Assembly: GCA_030641485.1 (NCBI GenBank)
Contig: DAOWHJ010000017.1
Coordinates: 1-10,685, forward strand
Source: Pseudomonadota bacterium
Lineage (GTDB): Bacteria > Desulfobacterota > Anaeroferrophillalia > Anaeroferrophillales > Tharpellaceae
DNA length: 10,685 nt
Direction of reading: 5' to 3'
Every line of letters begins with the position of its first letter. Position 1 is the first letter of the stretch. Made by a program: the position numbers and the translations under genes. The notes under the pieces were generated by a model. The model searched no databases. It was not told the DNA's origin and saw nothing but the letters and a program-made list of their open reading frames with translations. Of the stretch, positions 1 to 7,043 are shown piece by piece.

Positions 1-834
1 CCAATTGTCATCTGTAGTGCTAATCTGAATCAGAGCCTAACCGAGAAATCGTATCGTGCGATTGCCGCCGGTGCTCTGGCCGCAGTGGTTAAACCCAAAG
101 GTCCGGGTACTCCTGGGGCGCGGGATATGGTTGAGAACCTGTTACGTAAAGTCAGGTTGATGGCAGAAGTTAAGGTTGTTCGTCGTCCTGTAAGAGCATT
201 GCCAGAATCCCGGTCGGTGTCAATCATGAATGGTGAGGAGATTTTTTTACAAAAGCTAAAAAAATCTCCCCCCACCATTATTGCAATTGGGGCTTCGACT
301 GGAGGACCTCCGGTATTGGCAACAATGTTAACAAGTCTAAAGGCGAATTTCCCTGTTCCAATTCTGGTGGTTCAGCATATCACCCAAGGTTTTTTAGCGG
401 GGATGCTGAAATGGTTGCAGGGTTGTACGAAAATGCCACTCCACGTAGCAGAAGCCGGCACCAAACCGCTGCCAGGGCACATCTATTTTGCTCCGGACTG
501 TTTCCATCTTGAACTTTGCCAGAATCGGCTTTTAGGTTTTTTGACAACCCCGGCGGAGTCTAATGTGAAACCGGCAGTTGCGCCTCTGTTTCGTTCTTTG
601 GCTCGCCTTGATGCGCCACAGGCGTTGGGTGTTTTGCTGACGGGGATGGGTCGGGATGGGGCGATAGAGCTTCTGGCCATGCGTGATCGTGACCAACTAA
701 CTATTGCTCAGGATGAGTCCAGTTCAGTTGTTAACGGGATGCCCGGCGAAGCCGCGCGCCTGGGCGCCGCCCAGATCCGTCTCAACCCTGAGGATATCGC
801 CAAGATGCTAAATGAACTGCCGGGGCAAGCTTAA
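1..834 (+). CDS. cheB: CheB chemotaxis protein-glutamate methylesterase (5' end outside window)
   Basis: The frame is open from base 1, so the gene starts upstream and 277 residues are visible. CheB removes methyl groups from (and can deamidate) glutamyl side chains of chemoreceptors in the cytoplasm and is activated by CheA phosphorylation. The first ~35 residues are the end of a response-regulator receiver domain, including the conserved Lys-Pro (codons at 91-96). A linker follows, then the methylesterase domain from about base 274. The catalytic triad is visible: Ser in GASTGG (295-297), His in VQHI (376-378) and Asp in GMGRDG (655-657). The later QDESSSVVNGMP block is also typical of the family. 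The stretch after GMGRDG (AIELLAMRDRDQLT) lacks the usual glycines, a mild divergence. A GTG at 85 could be read as a start but would discard the receiver domain, so it is not the real one. No other chemotaxis gene is in the window. Confidence 0.95.
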   Translation, partial: PIVICSANLNQSLTEKSYRAIAAGALAAVVKPKGPGTPGARDMVENLLRKVRLMAEVKVVRRPVRALPESRSVSIMNGEEIFLQKLKKSPPTIIAIGASTGGPPVLATMLTSLKANFPVPILVVQHITQGFLAGMLKWLQGCTKMPLHVAEAGTKPLPGHIYFAPDCFHLELCQNRLLGFLTTPAESNVKPAVAPLFRSLARLDAPQALGVLLTGMGRDGAIELLAMRDRDQLTIAQDESSSVVNGMPGEAARLGAAQIRLNPEDIAKMLNELPGQA

Positions 835-864
835 ATTGCAGAAAAATACAGTGAACTTTGTTTA

Positions 865-990
865 TGTCCTATGGGTGCTTCGTCGGCGCCTATCGGAAGT
901 GCCTTTGGGGGCTCCGCCTGAGGACAGAGCTAAAGATTGCGCCCAGAACGTAGTGAAGAAGTACCCTCTAGGTATCCATCACTTTTCGGC
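865..990. repeat. Possible dispersed intergenic repeat between cheB and the nucleosidase gene
   Basis: The 192 bp gap has no convincing gene. It contains an outer inverted pair, TGTCCT (865-870) and AGGACA (921-926). Inside it is an imperfect stem, GGTGCTTC (874-881) with GAAGTGCC (896-903), which pairs over 8 positions if G-U is allowed. The adjacent stretch 937-990 reads in one frame as LRPERSEEVPSRYPS. That resembles the spurious peptides often translated from dispersed intergenic repeats in bacterial genomes. The stem-loops are visible in the sequence; that this is a multi-copy repeat is an inference, because no second copy lies in the window. Its boundaries are approximate. Confidence 0.35.
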
Positions 991-1026
991 AGTTTGAAAA
1001 TAAAGCCATTTACCATTGGATCTAAT

Positions 1027-1689
1027 ATGTTGACAAATATCGCTTTGATCGCTGCTTTGAGGCATGAGTTACAGCCACTTTTGAGTATGGGGAACTGGCG
1101 TTTGGAGAAGACCTCCGGGCGCAATTTTTATCGTCGGACAATTGCCGGAAAAGAGCTGGTTGCGACTACTTCTGGCCTGGGCAAGGTGATGGCTGCCGCG
1201 ACCACCCAGATGGTAATTGACCATTTTGGGGTTGATCTGGTTTTGAATTTTGGTTCTTGCGGAGCGTTGGCTCCAGGGCTTAAGGTTGGTGATTTAGTAC
1301 TGGCCGAGAAGGTGATTGAATACGATTTCAGTAGTGATCATAAGAGTGTTCCGGTAACTGATTGCGATGCTGAGTTGCTGGCAAAGTTGAAAATGCGTTT
1401 TCCCACTCTTAAGGTTGGTCCTTTGGCCTCTGCTGATCGTAATGCCGACACCATCGAGGTTAGAAATGATCTATTTTTACGCTATCAGGCGATTGTTGCC
1501 GACTGGGAGGGGGCATCGATTGTGCGGGTTGCTAAGCGAATGGGAATTCCGGCTCTGGTTTTACGGGGAGTGACTGATATTGGTGATGATGATTTGACCA
1601 GTGAATATGAAAATAACTACAAAAGCGTTCTGCCCGGGGTTGCTAAAGCCGCCGACGAAATGAGCAAATTTTTGATAGGTGAAAAATAG
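1027..1689 (+). CDS. 5'-methylthioadenosine/S-adenosylhomocysteine nucleosidase-like protein
   Basis: A 220-residue protein of the nucleoside phosphorylase/MTAN superfamily, close to the ~230 residues usual for MTAN. MTAN cleaves adenine from MTA, SAH or 5'-deoxyadenosine in the cytoplasm, which relieves SAM-enzyme inhibition and feeds methionine/homocysteine recycling. Visible family features are the N-terminal strand with IALIAALRHEL (residues 5-15), TSGLGKVMAAATTQ (48-61), NFGSCGALAP (74-83), VADWEGASI (158-166) and LRGVTDIGDDD (179-189), whose Asp184 matches the catalytic Asp. The usual D-M-E of the ribose-binding motif is D-W-E here. A related futalosine hydrolase (MqnB) or a general purine nucleosidase cannot be excluded. 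ATG 1027 is chosen over the upstream TTG at 937 because the family N-terminus begins there and a weak GGA lies 6 bases upstream. The stop overlaps the start of the truncated phoH frame. Confidence 0.82.
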   Translation: MLTNIALIAALRHELQPLLSMGNWRLEKTSGRNFYRRTIAGKELVATTSGLGKVMAAATTQMVIDHFGVDLVLNFGSCGALAPGLKVGDLVLAEKVIEYDFSSDHKSVPVTDCDAELLAKLKMRFPTLKVGPLASADRNADTIEVRNDLFLRYQAIVADWEGASIVRVAKRMGIPALVLRGVTDIGDDDLTSEYENNYKSVLPGVAKAADEMSKFLIGEK

Positions 1690-2080
1690 TTATGATGCTC
1701 TGCATGATCTTATCTCGATTGACAAGGCTCGGGAAATGTTGGATAAAGGGGTTATTGAGGTGGCACCGCTGGCTTTTATGCGTGGTCGCACCTTGAATGA
1801 CTCCTTTGTTATTTTGGATGAAGCTCAGAACACAACCAATGAACAGATGAAGATGTTTTTGACCCGTTTGGGATTTTCTTCCAAGGCGGTTGTGACCGGT
1901 GATGTGACCCAGACCGATCTTTCCGGAGAGCAGCCATCGGGTCTGCTTTCCGTGCAAAATATCTTGAGAAATGTTAAGGGGATTGGTTTCTGTTATTTAA
2001 GTGCGGTTGATGTCGTGCGTCACCCTCTGGTACAGAAGATCATTACCGCTTATGAACATTATGATAGTGAGTCCAAATAA
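1679..2080 (+). pseudogene. phoH: PhoH-family ATPase, C-terminal fragment lacking the Walker A half
   Basis: The frame encodes at most 133 residues (GTG at 1679), whereas PhoH/PhoL proteins are usually about 310-350. From YDALHD (residues 5-10) onward it matches the second half of PhoH. It contains GVIEVAPLAFMRGRTLN (24-40), the Walker B segment FVILDEAQNTT (43-53), QMKMFLTRLG (56-65), VVTGDVTQTDL (71-81) and VVRHPLVQKI (112-121). The N-terminal half with the GPAGTGKT-type P-loop is absent; the nucleosidase gene ends in another frame where it should be. Homology begins almost exactly at that gene's stop (1687-1689). The piece has no internal stop and its TAA overlaps the ybeY ATG by one base, so it may still be translated and couple ybeY translation. 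ATPase activity is not expected without the P-loop. Alternatives are a recent deletion or rearrangement, or an assembly chimera. Confidence 0.75.
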
Positions 2081-2505
2081 TGTCGCTCTCTATTGTTGAT
2101 CGGCAACAGTTTAAGTCTCCTGATCTTGAATCTCTTCGCAATCTCTTAGGTCCGGTACTATTAGAGCTTGAGATTGTGAATCTTGATTTGGAGATCGAAT
2201 TACTTGATGATGCGCAGATTGCACAGCTTAATGAAAAATTTTTTAGTCGTCCACGGCCGACTAATGTGATATCATTCCCTTTGGATAGAGAGAGTGGTCA
2301 TTTAGGTGATATTGTGCTTTCAGTTGAGACCGTAGGGCCTGAGACCCATGATTTGGGTTACTCACTTGAGGAGGGGATAGCCTACTACCTGATTCACGGG
2401 ATTCTTCATCTTTTAGGTTTTGAACATGTTGGTGTAGATCCTGAAGTGGCGGCGAATATGGAAAAGCGTCAGGATGAACTATTTGAACTGGCACTTGCCA
2501 ATTAG
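2080..2505 (+). CDS. ybeY: YbeY endoribonuclease / rRNA maturation factor
   Basis: A 141-residue protein of the UPF0054/YbeY family, at the usual family length. YbeY is a zinc-dependent single-strand endoribonuclease involved in 16S rRNA 3' maturation and ribosome quality control. The zinc-binding triad is intact as HGILHLLGFEH (His106, His110, His116), preceded by the family blocks RPTNVISFPL (59-68) and LGDIVLS (75-81). The ATG overlaps the phoH-fragment stop in TAATG. This close coupling matches the common phoH-ybeY order, although the 7TM-HD gene often found between or near them is absent. There is no strong Shine-Dalgarno (GTGAG about 8-12 bases upstream), which fits translation coupled to the upstream frame. 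Confidence 0.93.
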   Translation: MSLSIVDRQQFKSPDLESLRNLLGPVLLELEIVNLDLEIELLDDAQIAQLNEKFFSRPRPTNVISFPLDRESGHLGDIVLSVETVGPETHDLGYSLEEGIAYYLIHGILHLLGFEHVGVDPEVAANMEKRQDELFELALAN

Positions 2506-2511
2506 TGCAAT

Positions 2512-2516
2512 AGGAG
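2512..2516 (+). promoter_or_regulatory. Ribosome binding site AGGAG deciding the start of the DUF39 gene
   Basis: AGGAG lies 3 bases before an in-frame TTG (2520) and 12 bases before an in-frame ATG (2529). The TTG is too close for normal initiation, so ATG 2529 is the better start, although its spacing is somewhat long. Confidence 0.6.
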
Positions 2517-2528
2517 TTTTTGAATAAA

Positions 2529-3710
2529 ATGGCTTATAAAGTGCAAAAATCTATTCAAGAGATCAATGAGCGGATTAAAAGCGGCAAGGTGGTTGTCGTA
2601 AATGCCGAGGAGATGATCGCTATTGTTGAAAAAAATGGTGCGGAAGAGGCCGCTCGCAAGGTTGACGTGGTGACCACGGGAACCTTTGCCCCGATGTGTT
2701 CTTCTGGAGCCTTTCTTAATGTTGGCCATACATCACCTAAAATCAAGGCGAGTCAAGCTTTTATCAACCGGGTTCCGGCTTATGGTGGGTTGGCGGCGGT
2801 GGATTTCTTTTTAGGGGCAACCGAGCCGAGTGATAACGACCCTTTGAATAAAATCCATCCCGGCCAGTTTCATTATGGTGGTGGGCATGTGATTCAGGAC
2901 TTGGTTGCCGGAAAAAAGGTTACTCTCCGTATGGAGGGGTATGGGACCGACTGTTACCCGGCAAAAGAGGTGGAAAAGGAGATCGATCTTGAGTCAATGC
3001 CCAATGCGATTCTCTGTAACCCGCGCAATGTCTACCAGAATTATAATTGTGCCATTAATTTGACCGCAAAGACGATCTACACCTATATGGGGGTGTTGCG
3101 GCCCAAAGGTGGCAATGCGACCTATTGTAGCGCCGGCCAGTTGAGCCCCTTATTTAATGATCCCTACTACCTGACAACGGGCTTGGGCACGAAGATTTTT
3201 CTTGGTGGTGGAGTCGGTTTTGTGACCTGGGCTGGTACCCAGCACAACCCCTATGTGCCAAGGGGTGAGAACGGTGTCGTGAAGGAGGGTGCCGGCACCC
3301 TGATGTTGACCGGAGACCTTAAGCAGATGTCACCTAAATGGCTGGTTGGGGTCAGTATGCTGGGCTATGGCTGCAGTCTTTCGGTCGGGGTCGGAATTCC
3401 GATTCCGATTATTAACGAGCGTATGGCTCAGTTTACGGCAGTTCGTGATGAAGAGCTTTATGCTCAGATTATAGATTACGGTTACGACTATCCGATGGCA
3501 GTTTCGAGGAGTTATGGAGAGGTCAGCTATGCTGAACTCAAAAGTGGAATGATTGAGGTTAATGGTAAACCGACGCCTTCAACCCCGCTTTCCAGTTACT
3601 CAAGGGCTCTGGAGATTGCAGACAACTTGAAAGAGTGGATTGCTTCGGGGCGCTTTACTCTGGGTGAGGCGCAAATGTTTTTCCCCGGCCACGAACTGAT
3701 GGCGTCGTAA
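2529..3710 (+). CDS. COG1900/DUF39 homocysteine biosynthesis protein (aspartate-semialdehyde sulfurtransferase family)
   Basis: A 393-residue protein of the DUF39 family. Methanogen members act with a small NIL/ferredoxin partner to make homocysteine from aspartate semialdehyde and sulfide, an alternative to the MetB/MetY routes. Family hallmarks are the N-terminal EINERIKSGKVVVVNAEEM (residues 11-29), DVVTTGTFAPMCSSGAF (46-62) with Cys57, and FLNVGHTSP (62-70). Further hallmarks are HYGGGHVIQDLVAG (115-128), Cys142 in GTDCYPAKE, and glycine-rich IFLGGGVGFVTWAGTQHNP in the middle. Cys57 sits in the block expected to carry the persulfide. No CBS or NIL-ferredoxin domain is fused, and no partner ferredoxin gene lies in the window. 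The last residues (LMAS) and the stop are encoded inside a palindromic repeat that begins at 3698. No promoter is evident upstream, so it is probably co-transcribed with ybeY (23 bp gap). The family is secure; the exact reaction here is inferred. Confidence 0.9.
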   Translation: MAYKVQKSIQEINERIKSGKVVVVNAEEMIAIVEKNGAEEAARKVDVVTTGTFAPMCSSGAFLNVGHTSPKIKASQAFINRVPAYGGLAAVDFFLGATEPSDNDPLNKIHPGQFHYGGGHVIQDLVAGKKVTLRMEGYGTDCYPAKEVEKEIDLESMPNAILCNPRNVYQNYNCAINLTAKTIYTYMGVLRPKGGNATYCSAGQLSPLFNDPYYLTTGLGTKIFLGGGVGFVTWAGTQHNPYVPRGENGVVKEGAGTLMLTGDLKQMSPKWLVGVSMLGYGCSLSVGVGIPIPIINERMAQFTAVRDEELYAQIIDYGYDYPMAVSRSYGEVSYAELKSGMIEVNGKPTPSTPLSSYSRALEIADNLKEWIASGRFTLGEAQMFFPGHELMAS

Positions 3711-3848
3711 AAATTCCAATCTGCTGCGCGATGGTGGTTTTTCAGGTACTCGACATACTTACGTGTATAGTCTCGCGCCTGAAAAACCACCACCGCTTGC
3801 ATATCGAAATTTTAACTTAGCCATCCCGTGAATTTTTACGAAAGCATC
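3698..3848. repeat. Long imperfect palindromic repeat straddling the DUF39 stop codon
   Basis: The core is a perfect 14 bp inverted repeat, GGTGGTTTTTCAGG (3733-3746) and CCTGAAAAACCACC (3778-3791), around a 31-base loop. Imperfect pairing extends outward to GATGGC (3698-3703) and GCCATC (3820-3825), giving arms of 49 and 48 bases. A third copy of the end motif follows: 3829-3848 matches the reverse complement of 3698-3717 at 17 of 20 positions, sharing GAATTTTTACG. The copy at 3806-3825 is a looser tandem version. The left end covers the last four DUF39 codons and the stop. The palindrome could form a large RNA hairpin between the two transcription units, but there is no T-tract of an intrinsic terminator. 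It resembles a REP/MITE-like dispersed element; its copy number cannot be seen here. Confidence 0.8.
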
Positions 3849-3909
3849 ATGAATTGATGGATAAGTAATTAAGTAATAATTATCGTGAATAAATAAATTT
3901 GTATTGAGA

Positions 3910-6900
3910 ATGACACGACTTAAGAATTTTATCGCTTGGTTGCTTTTGCTGGCATTTCTATTTAACTGGCAACCGCTTTTTTCGAATCAGTCCGGGGATG
4001 GACTTCATCTGCCCGAGGTTGTCGTCGTTGGTGAGGATAGCGCCCGGCTTGAAGGGTTTCGTGATTTTGGTCTGCTGCCCAAATTGGCCCCCGGAATAAA
4101 GCTGGAGCCGGTAGCGGATAATTTGACCCTTAAACCCGCAAATAAGGGGCCCGGGCCTCAGTGGGAGACCGCTCAGACCCAAGCTCCGGGCTGTGCCTAT
4201 CGTAATTCACTTACGGCTTCTTTGGCCCGTGGGTTTGGCGGGGTGGAGAGTTATTATCGGAGTGGTCGCCAGAAATATCTCGAAGGTTTATTGTTCGATG
4301 CTCGCATCTATTTTAAAGCCGGTTTGGAAAAATTTAAAGAGTCTGACCTGGTGCCTGACTTTCATTACTGGTTGGGGGAGATCGATTTTCATCAAGAAAA
4401 TTACCAGGATGCCAGCAGCCATTTTGCGATAGTCGCGAAATCACCTGAGAATCGTTTTTATCACTTCTCCTGTTACTCTCTGGCCTGGCTTGAATATCGT
4501 GAAAAAAGTTTTGCCGCGGCAACCAAATGGTTTGTGCTAGCTGCTGAAAGCTTGGAACGGCGCCTGGCTTCTGCAGCGCTTTTTTGGCAGAGTGAGGCAC
4601 TTTTTCAGATACAAAAGCCCGATCTCGGGCGCTCTATTTTAATTCAGTTGACAAGCGAATATCCTAAATCTGTGGAGTGTCGGGCGGCGCTTTATCGTTT
4701 GGCCACAATCTCTTTTAATCAAAGAGATTACAGGGCGGCACTGAACTATCTTACAGCTATGCCAGCAGCTCTGGTTGACTCTGACATGCTGCAGCGGCAG
4801 GCAGATCTGGCCCGGGGTTGGTGTTGCTATTTTCTCGGGGAATATATAGATGCCGAGAATGTCTTTAAGCGACTACTGAGTGACCAGGCCGGGCGCAACG
4901 ATGTGGTCCCGCTGGCATTTTTGGGAGTGGTTCTTGCACAGCTGCAACAAACTAAACTTTACGAAGCTCATGATACTTTTACTCAACGTCACGAAAAGTT
5001 GCGTCGAGCTCCGGTTGCGGCCGCGGCCCTGCGTGAGCTGGCCGCAGCTTTTTTTGTCGCGGAAGAGTTGGAGCTTTCAGTTCGCCTAAGTGAGGAGTTG
5101 ATTACGGCTTTTTCGGTTGAATTGTTGCAGGTCGATGATTTTCGCCGCTTGGCCCGGCTCCAGGTAATCCTTGATGAAAAGCCAAAGGCCTTGCAAACTT
5201 TAGACTCAGGCATAGATGTATTTACTGCACAAGGGCAGGCGGGCGAGGTGACTTTGGTCCTCCGGCTTGAGCAGGCTCAAGTTTTATATTCTGCAGATGA
5301 ATTTGCAAAAACACTGGTGCTCTTAGAGGGTCTTTTTGTTGAGAAATGGATGCTTAAGTCCAGCGTTGACCGAGCTCAGGTTTACCTACTTTTGGCCCGT
5401 GCCTCAAACCAAAGTGGCAATTATTCCCGGACCCTGACGGTGCTCGCTGAGTTCCCGTCAGATTTTGTTCCGATTACCCGGGCCGAGCTTCTTTATGAAC
5501 GCGGTTGGGCCGCTTTGCAAAGTGGTGATTTTAAGCTGGCCGTTAACGATTTTTCCACCTACCTTGAGATTGCTCAGGAGAGTGGTGCGAGTACGTTGCT
5601 GGTCCAAAATGCTGTGATTAATCAGGCTGAAGCTCTTTTCAACCTGCACCAGGACCGGGAAACGGCGGAGCTTTTGCACCGCTTTATTGCCCGTTGGCCG
5701 CAAAGTTCATTTCTACCACGAGTACGAAATTATCAAGGTCTTCTGGCATTAAGGCGAGGAGGATTTGAGCTGGCGGAAGCAATTTTTGCTGACCTTGTGT
5801 CTTCTGTTTCTGCATGGGATAAAAACCTTGAGGATGAGGTTCTCTATAACCTCGGCGAAAGTTTATTCAGTTTGGAGAAATACTCTGAAGCGATTACTGT
5901 GTACGAAGAACTGGTTGCCAAGAATTTACACCTTAAACTTAGTGGTCGGGCTCTGATCCGGATCGGGGAAAGCTATTTTAATCAGGGGAAGTATCTTAAG
6001 TCGCAACTGGTCTATCTTAAGGCCAAGCAGCTTTGGCCTGGTGGTGAAATAGATGAAAAGGCAAGTTATGGAATGCTCTTGCTTGCTTACAACCAGGACA
6101 AATTCTCCTACCTTGAGGTTGAGGTGAAAAGTTTTATTCATCGCTTTCCTGATTCATCTTATACGGTGCCGTTGATGTTGCTTTTGACAGATCTTTACCA
6201 GCGCCAGGGGCGCGAGGTTGATTTGATAACCCTTTTGCGAGAGTTGGAAACCGGCACTTATGCTGATGATCTGAAGTTGGAGGCATTTTTTCGTCACTTT
6301 AAACTTGACCTTGAAAATGGGCGTCGTGAGGCCGCGCAATGGGATTGTCAGCGCCTGCTGGAGCGTTTTCCGCTAAGTAAGTATGAGTGCGATTGTCGCC
6401 TTTATCTATCCCGTGAAGACTTTTTAGCCCGTGACTTTAAGACGGCCCTAGAAACGTTAGAAGGGGGGGCGAGCTTCAGTTGCCCTGATCCTGATATTAA
6501 GCGGAAGGTGACTTTGTTAAAAGCGCGAATCTATCAGCAGTTGGGAGATTATGTGCAAGCTCGAAAGCTCTATCTTGAGGTGGCCGAGAGTGGGCAGGGT
6601 CGTGATACTCTGGCTTTTCAGGCCTTTGCTGGGCTTGGTGATGTTTTTTTACATGAGAAAGAGTACGATGAAGCGCTCTTTTTTTACGATAAAGCGATGA
6701 AAAACCCGGTTAAAGGTTTGGCTGCCGGTGCAGCTCTTAAACGCGCTGTAACGTTGGAAGCGTCGGGACAGGTTGGCCTCTCCCGGAAATCATACCTGCG
6801 TATAAGTTATCTCTACTCAGAAGAAAAAAAGATAGTTGCTGATGCCCTGCTTGCAGCTCTGCGCCTTGCCAAGCAGGAAAAAGATGAAGCGACCGCCAAG

Positions 6901-6978
6901 AAAATGGTGGAAAAGTTAAAATCTATGAAACTGGATAAAGTACAACGCCGTGAATTTGAAAAAATGATAGAGTTATGA
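3910..6978 (+). CDS. Large exported tetratricopeptide-repeat (TPR) protein upstream of ExbB-ExbD-TonB
   Basis: This 1,022-residue protein starts with a signal-like sequence: Thr-Arg-Leu-Lys followed by a hydrophobic core at about residues 8-19 and a polar stretch at about 25-30. No lipobox cysteine is evident. LPEVVVVGED (residues 34-43) follows, resembling a TonB box. A low-complexity linker leads to helical TPR-like repeats from about residue 100 to the C-terminus. Clear repeats include YNLGESLFSLEKYSEAITVY, RIGESYFNQGKYLKSQLVYL and GLGDVFLHEKEYDEALFFY. The C-terminus is a Lys/Glu-rich helix. It is probably periplasmic or attached to the outer membrane as a scaffold. TPR genes beside tolQ/tolR-type genes recur in deltaproteobacteria, including Myxococcus gliding motors. 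ATG 3910 is preferred to TTG 3904 because it is the standard codon; the upstream Shine-Dalgarno is weak. The AT-rich 3849-3909 probably contains its promoter, but no convincing -35/-10 pair was found. The function is not known. Confidence 0.85.
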   Translation: MTRLKNFIAWLLLLAFLFNWQPLFSNQSGDGLHLPEVVVVGEDSARLEGFRDFGLLPKLAPGIKLEPVADNLTLKPANKGPGPQWETAQTQAPGCAYRNSLTASLARGFGGVESYYRSGRQKYLEGLLFDARIYFKAGLEKFKESDLVPDFHYWLGEIDFHQENYQDASSHFAIVAKSPENRFYHFSCYSLAWLEYREKSFAAATKWFVLAAESLERRLASAALFWQSEALFQIQKPDLGRSILIQLTSEYPKSVECRAALYRLATISFNQRDYRAALNYLTAMPAALVDSDMLQRQADLARGWCCYFLGEYIDAENVFKRLLSDQAGRNDVVPLAFLGVVLAQLQQTKLYEAHDTFTQRHEKLRRAPVAAAALRELAAAFFVAEELELSVRLSEELITAFSVELLQVDDFRRLARLQVILDEKPKALQTLDSGIDVFTAQGQAGEVTLVLRLEQAQVLYSADEFAKTLVLLEGLFVEKWMLKSSVDRAQVYLLLARASNQSGNYSRTLTVLAEFPSDFVPITRAELLYERGWAALQSGDFKLAVNDFSTYLEIAQESGASTLLVQNAVINQAEALFNLHQDRETAELLHRFIARWPQSSFLPRVRNYQGLLALRRGGFELAEAIFADLVSSVSAWDKNLEDEVLYNLGESLFSLEKYSEAITVYEELVAKNLHLKLSGRALIRIGESYFNQGKYLKSQLVYLKAKQLWPGGEIDEKASYGMLLLAYNQDKFSYLEVEVKSFIHRFPDSSYTVPLMLLLTDLYQRQGREVDLITLLRELETGTYADDLKLEAFFRHFKLDLENGRREAAQWDCQRLLERFPLSKYECDCRLYLSREDFLARDFKTALETLEGGASFSCPDPDIKRKVTLLKARIYQQLGDYVQARKLYLEVAESGQGRDTLAFQAFAGLGDVFLHEKEYDEALFFYDKAMKNPVKGLAAGAALKRAVTLEASGQVGLSRKSYLRISYLYSEEKKIVADALLAALRLAKQEKDEATAKKMVEKLKSMKLDKVQRREFEKMIEL

Positions 6979-6995
6979 TAGTATCACTAAACAAA

Positions 6996-7015
6996 TGCGG
7001 GCATTGTTGTCCGCA
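6996..7015 (+). other. Intercistronic stem-loop before exbB
   Basis: TGCGGGCA (6996-7003) pairs with TGTCCGCA (7008-7015) over 8 positions including one G-U, closing a TTGT loop. It lies in the 65-base gap between the TPR gene and exbB, ending 16 bases before the GGAGG ribosome binding site (7032-7036). There is no T-tract, so it is not an intrinsic terminator. A role in mRNA stability or processing between cistrons is an inference. Confidence 0.5.
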
Positions 7016-7043
7016 AGCAAGAGATCAACCTGGAGGTTAATTG

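Noticed and set aside
85..834. cheB read as a 249-residue protein starting at GTG 85
   Set aside because: The same frame is open to base 1 and encodes the end of the receiver domain, so the gene is simply cut by the window edge.
812..997. Small + strand frame of 61 residues after cheB
   Set aside because: It overlaps the cheB end, has no ribosome binding site and encodes no recognisable pattern; it reads through repeat-like intergenic DNA.
3596..3802. Minus-strand frame of 68 residues over the DUF39 end
   Set aside because: It is mostly translation of the palindromic repeat plus antisense of DUF39; it has no ribosome binding site and no protein features.
3849..3909. Promoter of the TPR gene using TTGATG (3854-3859)
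   Set aside because: No -10 box at 16-18 bases matches well; the region is AT-rich, so chance matches are likely.
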